From an uncultured Flavobacteriaceae bacterium (GTDB taxonomy: Bacteria > Bacteroidota > Bacteroidia > Flavobacteriales > Flavobacteriaceae), in contig CAJIZF010000004.1 of assembly GCA_905181835.1 (NCBI GenBank), forward strand, positions 721,419-785,418: a DNA stretch of 64,000 nucleotides. Reading direction: 5' to 3'. Below, in pieces: positions 56,866-64,000 of the stretch. Position 1 is the stretch's first letter, and every line of letters begins with the position of its first letter. Both the position numbers and the translations under genes were made by a program. The notes under the pieces are model-generated. The model was given only the letters and a program-made list of their open reading frames with translations. It did not search any database and was not told the DNA's origin.

Positions 56866-57786
56866 TTACAGATCATCATCAAAGATATCTTGAGCAGTTG
56901 GTGTATAGGTGGGGGTTAGTGTGGTTCCATTAATAAAGGTTCCACCTGTAGCTGAAGACCATAAAATTGTATCAAATCCTGAGGCAGTTGCACCGGTTAT
57001 GGTATAATCTTCTCCTTCACAAATAATTGAATCGGCTCCTGCAAATACCTCTGGAAGTGAACTGATAGTTAATACTTTTTCACTCACAGCAGCTGTAGAA
57101 CAAGGATTTAAAGGACTTGCTGTTAGTTGTAATGTAACTGTTCCTTGACTAATGTCACCTGGGCTTGGAGTGTAGGTAGGCGATATTGTGTTAGCATTGA
57201 CTATTGCTCCTGTTCCATTAAGTGCAACCCAATTGAGTGTTAAGAAATTTTGAGCGGTCGCATCTGTTATAGTAATTCCATCTTCACAGATAGCTAATGT
57301 ACTACCTGCGTCTGCCTCAGCATTTGGGACAATGAAAAGACTAATTGTATCGTCTGAATTAACGCTACAGCTATTGCTTGCCGTTACCGTTAAAGTTAAA
57401 TCAATAGGGGCCCCGTTTATAATATCAAGAGGTCCTGGAATGTAAACTGGATTTAAGATCAAGTTATTGGTAAAAGAACCATCACCAGATGTGGTCCAAG
57501 CAAAAGTTGATGCATTCGTAACATCTACACCATCTACAAGACTAAAAACAACAGTATCGTCTTCACATATTGTTCTGTCATTACCCAAATCTACTGTAGG
57601 TATGGGGTCTATAGATACAGTCATGGTATCCTGCGCCGCCTCATTACATGGTGTTGTAGCAGTAGCTGTTATCGTCAATCTTTCTTTTACAGCATTTAAA
57701 ATATCATTGGGTCCTGGAATGTAAACTGGATTTAAGATCAAGTTATTATTACCAAAGACTCCGTCACCAGAAGTGGTCCATTCCAC
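56866..57786 (-). CDS. Giant adhesin segment: type-B repeats
   Basis: 306 codons, three to four type-B repeats. The first residues MEWTTSGDGVFGNNN belong to the repeat family at 50-52 kb, preceded in frame by CVENSIS. Within the segment are VDLGNDRTICEDDTVV, FAWTTSGDGSFTNN, ADAGSTLAICEDG and VFAGADSIICEGEDYTI. It ends IFDDDL, where one base is probably missing. Each repeat has one Cys in ICE and another in a PC near its end. Confidence 0.75.
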   Translation of the reverse strand: MEWTTSGDGVFGNNNLILNPVYIPGPNDILNAVKERLTITATATTPCNEAAQDTMTVSIDPIPTVDLGNDRTICEDDTVVFSLVDGVDVTNASTFAWTTSGDGSFTNNLILNPVYIPGPLDIINGAPIDLTLTVTASNSCSVNSDDTISLFIVPNAEADAGSTLAICEDGITITDATAQNFLTLNWVALNGTGAIVNANTISPTYTPSPGDISQGTVTLQLTASPLNPCSTAAVSEKVLTISSLPEVFAGADSIICEGEDYTITGATASGFDTILWSSATGGTFINGTTLTPTYTPTAQDIFDDDL

Positions 57787-57800
57787 GCTAATGGAATTTT

Positions 57801-60800
57801 CTACGCATCACTTAATGATAATGTCTCATTAGCACAAATCGTTACAGCTGCTGGACCAGCATCTGTGTCTGGCTCTACAATAAATGTAATAGTTTTTGAG
57901 TCTGACGTCTCTGCACCACAATTTAGAGGATCTCTTTTTCCAGTTAATGTTAAGATAACTTGTCCGTTGGCTATATCTTGAGAAGATGGAGTATACTCGA
58001 TTGCTAAAATATCATCAGACGGAGCAAATGTACCAGTACCAGAAGTAGTCCACTCTAGGGAGTCATAATACTCAGCCACTGCGTCACTTACTGTAAAAGA
58101 TCCAGTAGTTTCACAAAATGAAAGATCAATTCCTGCATCTACCTCAGGTACTTTTGTAATGGTTAATAACATCTCCGCAATAACAGGGATTGCACAAGGG
58201 CTATTAGGAGCAGCTGTTAATCTTAGTGTTACTTCTCCTGCGCTAATATCAGTAGTACCTGGAACATAGGTTGGTGCCAGCGAGCTTGGGTTTGTAAATG
58301 TTCCGTTTCCATTTGTTGTCCAAGTAAAATCATTATAATTGGTAGCAGAGGTCTCACTTGCATCAAATGTAAAATTATCTCCTTCACAAATTATGCTGTC
58401 TGGACCAGCATCTGCTGTTGGTGATATTTCTATAAAAATTATTGTTTGATCTGTAACTGATCCACCACATGGTAGGCCGTTTGCATCGTTTGGTGTTACT
58501 GTTACAGTCAGGAAAATAGGTCCTGAATCATTAGGTGAAGCAACATATTGTGCATTTAAAGAGGTAGCGTTTACAAGACTTCCACTTCCTCCGGTTTTTG
58601 TCCATTGAACTTCATCAAAATCTGTTGCAGTTGCTGATAAAGTAGCCGTACCATCCTGACAAATTGTGGTATCCGGACCAGCGTTAACCGTTGGTTGTCT
58701 TACAATGGTTAAAATCATAAAATCTGTAGCATCCACACATTCAACTTGAGTTGCATCTAGCGTGAGTCTAACTGTACCTGATTGAATATCTAATGCGCTT
58801 GGAAAATAAACAGGATTGATAATATTAGCATCATTGAATGTTCCAGTTCCATCTGTAGACCATTCAATAGTGTCATAGGTATTAACATTACCAGAGGCTG
58901 TTGTTAAAGTAATATTTTGCCCCTCACAAATTTCTTCATCTGCTCCCGCAGAAATGACTGGTTCAGGATAAATAGTAAATAATACCTCGTTTGTAGCTTC
59001 TCCAGTACAAGGTAGATTAGAAGTTCCTTCAATAGTAAGCCTTACTTCGCCAATAACTAGGTCATTAGGTCCCGGAGTATAAAATGGATTTACAATTCCA
59101 TTATTACTAAAAGTACCATCACCATCCGTAGTCCAAAGTATAGTGGCTGCATTATTAGCAGAAGCATTAAGAATTTGATTTGGACCCTCACAAAAATTTC
59201 CTGTAGGTCCAGCATTTACTTCAACATTTTTTTCGATAGTTAACAATGTTTCGGCTGTAACTGGAGCACAAGATCCATTACCAGTAGCTTCAATAGTTAA
59301 TGTAGCTCCATTTGTAACGTTAATATCTAACGGACCAGGTATATAAATTGGAGTTGGAGTGTTTGCTCCTGTAAATATACCGTCACCCGAAGTAGACCAA
59401 GTAATTTCGTCATAATTAGTTACCGTTGCAATGGGCTCTAGCGTTTGATCCTCACAAATAATGTAGTTTCCGGTAAGATCTATTTCTGGCCCTTCCGTAA
59501 TATTTACTCTTAAGGTGGCATTGGGATTGGGAGCGGTAAAAATTGCTGTACAAGGACTAAGAGGTGATACAGTTACTGTAAGATCTACAAAACCATTGGC
59601 AATATCTGATGGAGAAGGCGTATATATTGGATCTTCGATAGCATTACTACTTAAGGTACCAGGGGACCCTGAAGAAGTCCAGCTTATAGAACTGTAATTT
59701 AAGAAGGTAGCATTTATTTGAAATGAATCGGTACTACAGATCACACCACCAACTCCCACAGAGGCTTCTATATCTGGAACGATGGTTAAAATAACCTCAT
59801 CTTGAACCAATGTCGTGGAACAACCTCCGTTTATATTTTGTGCTGTTAATCGAAAAGTAACACTAGTAGCGTTAATATCGTTTGGACCTATTGTATAGGT
59901 AGGATTTAATAAGGTAGAATCGTCAAAGGATCCGTCACCACCAAGTGCCTCCCATTGATAAGAAACTCCAGAGGTGGGTCCACTTGCAGAAGCGAGTGTG
60001 AAATTGGATTGATCTTCACAAATAGTATCATCGGTACCGGCGTCAATAACTGGTGGATTTTCAACAGTTATTACAAGGTCTGCTGTATCCTGACAACCTG
60101 GTGTACCAGTAACATCGGTAGTTACTGTTAAAAAATATTGCGTTGTCACTATTGGAGCTACAATAGGATCTGCCAATGTAGAGGTAAATCCTGCAGGGAT
60201 CGAGGTCCAAGCATACGAAAATCCACCTTGGGCAGTTGCCCCTAACTGAATACTTTCACCAACACATATCGTATCGGCACTACCTGCATCTACAACTGGT
60301 AAAGGAATTACAGTAACAATAACGGAATCTTCTGCAGTTTCTCCGTTTGTGTCAGTTACTTCTACGGTATATTCTGTTGTAACAGAAGGGCTTACTAACG
60401 GATTTGATTGCTCGTCAGGAAAGTTTATACTTGTATCGGTTGGTACCGAAGTCCACACATAACTGTATCCTGGAGTAGATGGAACACCTAATTGTGTAAC
60501 CTCATTTAAACAAATGTCACGATCCTCTCCTGCATCTGCTGTTGGAGGAAGATTAATAAAAATTCTTAACTCACTTGTAGCTGTGATACCGCAATCCGTT
60601 CCGTTCACTGTAAATGGTTCTGCGGTTAGGGTCAATGTAACTGGACCTTCTTCTGCTGGGTCAGAAATATATTGTGCTGCCTCAGAAGTTGGATTAACGA
60701 GTGTTCCACTACCACTCGTTATGGTCCAAAGCACCGAAGAAGCATTGGTAGAACTACCACTTAAAGTTGCCGTAGCTCCCTGAGAAATAGTGATATCAGT

Positions 60801-63176
60801 TCCAGCGGTAGCTGTTGGGTTTCCAACGATGTCTTTTCTGATGGTGTCTGTAAAATTATTCCCACAAATATCTGTTGCGGTTAAAGTCAAGTCTACTAAG
60901 CCTAAAGATATATCACTTGACCCTGGTGTGTATATTGGATTTAGTATGGAAGAGTTATTAAAAGTACCGTCACCACCATTATTGTCCCAAGAAATTATAT
61001 TAGAATCTGTGGCAGTAGCTAAACTTAAAAAAAATGGTGATGATTCGCAAATATCTCCGTCAGTACCGGCAGAAACAGATACCAGTGCTTTAACAGTAAT
61101 TGTTCCGCTTAAGTTTGCATCGCCACAAGTACCCGAAGTTGTAACTGTATAAGGATATACTTGCGTAGTGCCTGTAGCTGCTGGAGGGGTTCCTGATATG
61201 GTAACGTTATTACCAGTAACTAGAGCAGTAACTCCCGGTGGCAGACCACTCACGGTGGCATTGGTAGCTCCTTCACTGAACTCATAAATAATAGTATTTA
61301 AAGAGTCTGCATCACAAAGTACTTGATTTTCCGAACCTACTGCTGAGGTCAAGGCTAACGCATCGTTTGGATTTACGGTAATCGTTCCAAGTAAACTTGC
61401 AGGAATACAATTTCCTCCCACTGTAGTTACTGTATAGTTAAATGTTGTTTGAGTAGAAATCGGACCTGTTGGCGTTCCTGATATGGTAATGTTATTACTT
61501 GTAACTACAGCATTAACACCTGCTGGCAGTCCACTTACATTAGCATCGTCAGCTCCACCACTGAACTCATAAACAATATTAGTAATAGGAATTCCTTCAC
61601 AAAGTTCTTGCGAATCAGTTCCTGATGATAAGGATAGTACGTCGTCTGGATCGACAGTAATTGTTCCACTTAAGCTAATATCTGCACAAGGACCGGTTGT
61701 TGTAACTGTATAAGGGTATACTTGTGTAGCACTGGTAGCTGCTGGAGGCGTTCCTGATATGGTAAGATCATTACCCACAATTGCTACAGTAACTCCCGGT
61801 GGCAGACCACTCACGGTGGCATTGGTAGCTCCTTCACTGAACTCATAAATAATAGTATTTAAAGAGTCTGCATCACAAAGTACTTGATTTTCGCTACCTA
61901 CTGCTGAGGTCAAGGCTAACGCATCGTTTGGGTTTATGGTAATCGTTCCAAGTAAACTTGCAGGATTACAATTTCCTCCCACTGTAGTTATTGTATAGTT
62001 AAATGTTGTTTGAGTAGAAATCGGGCCTGTTGGCGTTCCTGATATGGTAATGTTATTACTTGTAACTACAGCATTAACTCCTGTTGGCAGCCCACTTACG
62101 TTAGCATCGTTAGCTCCACCACTGAACTCATAAATAATATTAGTAATAGGAATTCCTTCACAAAGTTCTTGCGAATCAGTTCCTGATGATAAGGATAGTA
62201 CGTCGTCTGGATCGACAGTAATTGTTCCACTTAAGCTAATATCTGCACAAGGGCCTGTCCCTGAAGTTGTAACTGTATAAGAATATACCTGAGTAGCATT
62301 AGTAGCTGCCGGAGGCATTCCTGAAATTATAAGATTATTACCCGCAATTTCTGCAGTAACTCCTGGTGGTAAACCCGTAATCGTTGCATTGGTAGCTCCA
62401 CCATTGAACTCATAAATAATAGTATCTAAAGAATCTGCATTACAAAGTTCTTGTGAGTCAGTATTTGTAGGAGAGGTTAAATTTAATAAATGTATAGGTT
62501 CTACATTTACTGTGTATGTTGCAGTAGCTGAAGCTCCTGTTGTATCATCTAAACAAAATATATTTAGACTCGTTTTTGTTAGCGTGTAGGTGGTAGTTTG
62601 CGTTGGGGTGACCTTTGGCCTCCAGGGATTTGACAAGTCTATATTAGGGTCATTTGGATCCGAAACCCATGTAAAATTATATCCAGGATCTTCATCTTCT
62701 CCAAATTCCGCTTCTTCTCCTAAACATATAGTTTCTATAGTTCCCGCATCTATTGGTACTTCAATAATAGTTACTGTAACGCTCTCTGGATCAGATGTTC
62801 CTGTATCATCAGTAACTATAAGGGTATAGGTGGTAGTTACCGTTGGTGTCACAGTTGGATTGGCGATGTTATCAGTAAAATTTGGATCTAAGGGATCAGA
62901 GGTCCAACTGTAATCAATAATATTTGGATCAGGTGTTGCTCCTATTTGGTAGGTATCACCAAAACAAATATCTCTATCTTGTCCAGGATTTGCAACAGGT
63001 ACAAGAAGGTTATTATGTTCTCTATTTTCATACGTTTTATTGGTATACGTTTTTTCAGAAATAGGGATACCTATATTAAGGTCATGATTATTATCAAAAC
63101 TGAAGGCATTTATTTGTGATGAAAACAAATAAAGCGTCATTAAAAGATAGTGCATATTTTTCTTAAAATATTTCAT
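57801..63176 (-). CDS. Giant adhesin N-terminal segment: signal peptide, five type-A repeats, type-B repeats
   Basis: 1791 codons from the true ATG. Signal peptide about residues 1-25 (HYLLMTLYLFSSQINAF). Then PKD-like modules (ANPGQDRDICFGDTYQIGA, SYTWTSDPLDPNF-like) and five type-A repeats (about 61.07-62.49 kb) in two subtypes: LALTSAVGSENQVLCDADSL and LSLSSGTDSQELCEGIP, arranged a-b-c-d-e in strict alternation from the second on. The rest is type-B repeats, including longer forms (TYTLIVTDDTGTSDPESVTV type). The frame ends ETLSLSDA, just before a junction at about 57806 where two different repeats meet. Confidence 0.85.
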   Translation of the reverse strand: MKYFKKNMHYLLMTLYLFSSQINAFSFDNNHDLNIGIPISEKTYTNKTYENREHNNLLVPVANPGQDRDICFGDTYQIGATPDPNIIDYSWTSDPLDPNFTDNIANPTVTPTVTTTYTLIVTDDTGTSDPESVTVTIIEVPIDAGTIETICLGEEAEFGEDEDPGYNFTWVSDPNDPNIDLSNPWRPKVTPTQTTTYTLTKTSLNIFCLDDTTGASATATYTVNVEPIHLLNLTSPTNTDSQELCNADSLDTIIYEFNGGATNATITGLPPGVTAEIAGNNLIISGMPPAATNATQVYSYTVTTSGTGPCADISLSGTITVDPDDVLSLSSGTDSQELCEGIPITNIIYEFSGGANDANVSGLPTGVNAVVTSNNITISGTPTGPISTQTTFNYTITTVGGNCNPASLLGTITINPNDALALTSAVGSENQVLCDADSLNTIIYEFSEGATNATVSGLPPGVTVAIVGNDLTISGTPPAATSATQVYPYTVTTTGPCADISLSGTITVDPDDVLSLSSGTDSQELCEGIPITNIVYEFSGGADDANVSGLPAGVNAVVTSNNITISGTPTGPISTQTTFNYTVTTVGGNCIPASLLGTITVNPNDALALTSAVGSENQVLCDADSLNTIIYEFSEGATNATVSGLPPGVTALVTGNNVTISGTPPAATGTTQVYPYTVTTSGTCGDANLSGTITVKALVSVSAGTDGDICESSPFFLSLATATDSNIISWDNNGGDGTFNNSSILNPIYTPGSSDISLGLVDLTLTATDICGNNFTDTIRKDIVGNPTATAGTDITISQGATATLSGSSTNASSVLWTITSGSGTLVNPTSEAAQYISDPAEEGPVTLTLTAEPFTVNGTDCGITATSELRIFINLPPTADAGEDRDICLNEVTQLGVPSTPGYSYVWTSVPTDTSINFPDEQSNPLVSPSVTTEYTVEVTDTNGETAEDSVIVTVIPLPVVDAGSADTICVGESIQLGATAQGGFSYAWTSIPAGFTSTLADPIVAPIVTTQYFLTVTTDVTGTPGCQDTADLVITVENPPVIDAGTDDTICEDQSNFTLASASGPTSGVSYQWEALGGDGSFDDSTLLNPTYTIGPNDINATSVTFRLTAQNINGGCSTTLVQDEVILTIVPDIEASVGVGGVICSTDSFQINATFLNYSSISWTSSGSPGTLSSNAIEDPIYTPSPSDIANGFVDLTVTVSPLSPCTAIFTAPNPNATLRVNITEGPEIDLTGNYIICEDQTLEPIATVTNYDEITWSTSGDGIFTGANTPTPIYIPGPLDINVTNGATLTIEATGNGSCAPVTAETLLTIEKNVEVNAGPTGNFCEGPNQILNASANNAATILWTTDGDGTFSNNGIVNPFYTPGPNDLVIGEVRLTIEGTSNLPCTGEATNEVLFTIYPEPVISAGADEEICEGQNITLTTASGNVNTYDTIEWSTDGTGTFNDANIINPVYFPSALDIQSGTVRLTLDATQVECVDATDFMILTIVRQPTVNAGPDTTICQDGTATLSATATDFDEVQWTKTGGSGSLVNATSLNAQYVASPNDSGPIFLTVTVTPNDANGLPCGGSVTDQTIIFIEISPTADAGPDSIICEGDNFTFDASETSATNYNDFTWTTNGNGTFTNPSSLAPTYVPGTTDISAGEVTLRLTAAPNSPCAIPVIAEMLLTITKVPEVDAGIDLSFCETTGSFTVSDAVAEYYDSLEWTTSGTGTFAPSDDILAIEYTPSSQDIANGQVILTLTGKRDPLNCGAETSDSKTITFIVEPDTDAGPAAVTICANETLSLSDA
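61070..62490 (-). repeat. Five type-A repeats, N-terminal block
   Basis: Five units of about 94 aa with GLPxGV and ISGTPxxA/P cores. The second and fourth units are nearly identical (LSLSSGTDSQELCEGIP), as are the third and fifth (SAVGSENQVLCDADSL), so the block grew by duplication of a two-unit element. Confidence 0.85.
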
Positions 63177-63220
63177 AAGGATAATTTTTTATATTGTTCT
63201 TAAATGAATAAGAAAGTTTG

Positions 63221-63228
63221 CAAAATTA
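63221..63228 (-). promoter_or_regulatory. -7 element of the giant adhesin gene
   Basis: On the minus strand this reads TAATTTTG, matching TAnnTTTG, 44 bp before the ATG at 63176. No -33 TTG at standard spacing is evident. Confidence 0.45.
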
Positions 63229-63951
63229 GTTAATTTTAATTAAAAAAAAGATACCTATTTGGTACATATGTAATTTACCAAAACTCTTAAATTTAAATAT
63301 AATGGATACTAAAATAAAGTTATTAACAACACCATCAAAGAAACTTTTTGTCTTTTTAGTCTATTAATTGTTCATTTTACTTATAACTAGGTGGTTAAGT
63401 TTTTATGGTAAATAATTTTTGTTGATAAATAAATAGATGCATTTTATAGTATTTTAAAAAAGCAAATACTGTAGGTTGATAATTTTAAGCTGTTTTATTT
63501 TGACTTTTTATATTAGTAATGTTTAAAGTTTCTTTTTAAAAAGTAAGCACTCATAATCCTCTATTATTAACTATTTTGAAGCAAAATAAAAATATTTTTT
63601 ATTTTTAAATATGACAGCAATCAGTTTCTGTAATTTATTATTATATAAAATGTGCTTAAATTAATTCATATATTCTCTAACTTATATAACAATATTAAAA
63701 TGAATTACCCTACTAATTTACTGTTTATCAGTTTTTTTAGCTTTAAAAATTGTTGTCACAGTATTATTAATTATTAGATAAGTAACCAAAACTATCTTTC
63801 CCTAACTCAAGAATATTTATATGTAATTTTTTAATCTTATTTAAATGATTAAAACTTACTTATAGGTATAGTTTTTGTTTAAGGTATGTAGACAATTACT
63901 TAAATTTTGCGTTACTCTTAATAGACAAATTATACTTCCTTTTTTTGTAGA

Positions 63952-63980
63952 TTTGCAATTAAGAATCAAAACTATCTTTG
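63952..63980 (+). promoter_or_regulatory. Rightward Bacteroidota promoter at the window end
   Basis: TTTG at 63952-63955 and TATCTTTG at 63973-63980, 17 bp apart, match the -33/-7 consensus and spacing of Bacteroidota sigma-A promoters. It is the best promoter in the window. Its gene lies beyond the edge. Confidence 0.6.
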
Positions 63981-64000
63981 CATGCAAAACATTCCTATAT

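Larger units (their letters stand above)
52020..61070 (-). repeat. Type-B (PKD-like) repeat run
   Basis: A long series of units of about 80-95 aa with the pattern (A)DAGPDxxICE-W-TTSGxGTF-NPxYTPSxxD-GxVxLTLT-PC. Sequence varies from unit to unit, and most frame breaks of the gene fall at 55.4-57.8 kb in it. I did not count every unit. Confidence 0.8.
37210..63176 (-). pseudogene. Giant SprB-like surface adhesin, type B T9SS cargo (frame-broken)
   Basis: One gene in all probability: ATG at 63176 with the signal peptide MKYFKKNMHYLLMTLYLFSS and TAG at 37210-37212. If the frame breaks are corrected it is about 8,650 codons. Order from the N-terminus: two to three PKD-like domains, five type-A repeats, a long run of type-B repeats, about 37 type-A repeats, a SprB-type repeat, an Asp-rich linker, a PKD domain and a gliding-motility-associated C-terminal domain. 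Breaks lie near 57800, 56870, 56700, 56575, 55500, 44130, 38750, between 38350 and 38060, and near 37285. In nearly all cases the same repeat resumes in another frame. SprB of F. johnsoniae, the model, is about 6,500 aa and drives gliding on surfaces; this would be larger. Confidence 0.85.
63177..64000. other. Long AT-rich non-coding region
   Basis: About 820 bp with stops in all frames, except that the last bases may reach toward the next gene. It holds the putative giant-adhesin promoter at 63221-63228 and a well-formed rightward promoter at 63952-63980. I saw no tRNA, no coding signal and no convincing hairpin. Its length is unusual beside the compact intergenic spacing elsewhere in the window. 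Confidence 0.7.

Overview
The window is AT-rich chromosomal DNA from a member of the Bacteroidota, most likely a marine Flavobacteriaceae. Support: TAnnTTTG-type promoters, a Rho with a long Asn/Gln/Lys-rich insertion, DUF4293 next to rho, a type III glutamine synthetase, BT_3928-type DoxX and DUF1599 genes, and four genes whose products end in type IX secretion system (T9SS) signals. The housekeeping genes are intact and in an order I recognise from this family; the large surface-protein genes are where the unusual signals lie.

Layout. 1-4.1 kb: a gene tail, ddl-coaD (minus), then a PASTA protein, an RluD-type pseudouridine synthase and yaaA (plus). 4.2-13.3 kb: two tandem T9SS adhesin genes with different N-terminal heads and an almost identical shared 3.6-kb body; both are broken by indels, mostly at different places. 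13.4-28.5 kb: rho, DUF4293, an M36 metalloprotease, a phosphodiesterase, truA, an ABC exporter, cdaA-folP (minus) and a run DUF1599-DoxX-ABC permease-tpiA-prmA-clpS. 28.5-36.1 kb: tRNA-Arg, a 50-aa gene found by hand, a MORN-repeat lipoprotein, a Ca/Na antiporter, GSIII, and purM-prfA-pyrF. 36.2-63.2 kb (minus): one 26-kb giant adhesin gene followed 2 bp later by a PorP/SprF gene. 63.2-64 kb: non-coding, with a rightward promoter at the very end.

The main system is the giant adhesin and its partner. Restored to one frame the gene would encode about 8,650 residues: signal peptide, five type-A repeats (about 94 aa), a long run of type-B PKD-like repeats, about 37 more type-A repeats in alternating dimers, a SprB-type repeat, an Asp-rich TSP3-like linker, a PKD domain and a gliding-motility-associated (type B) C-terminal domain. 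The adjacent PorP/SprF protein is the expected T9SS partner, as in sprB-sprF of Flavobacterium johnsoniae. The tandem adhesins and the M36 protease carry type A sorting domains and share a striking design in which unrelated beta-rich domains are nested inside HYR domains.

Caution. Many frame breaks lie in repeated DNA and most of those I could resolve look like single-base insertions. Two single-copy genes (DoxX, SprF) are also hit. I think consensus error is the likeliest cause of most of them, so the surface-protein genes are probably intact in the organism; this cannot be proven from the sequence alone.
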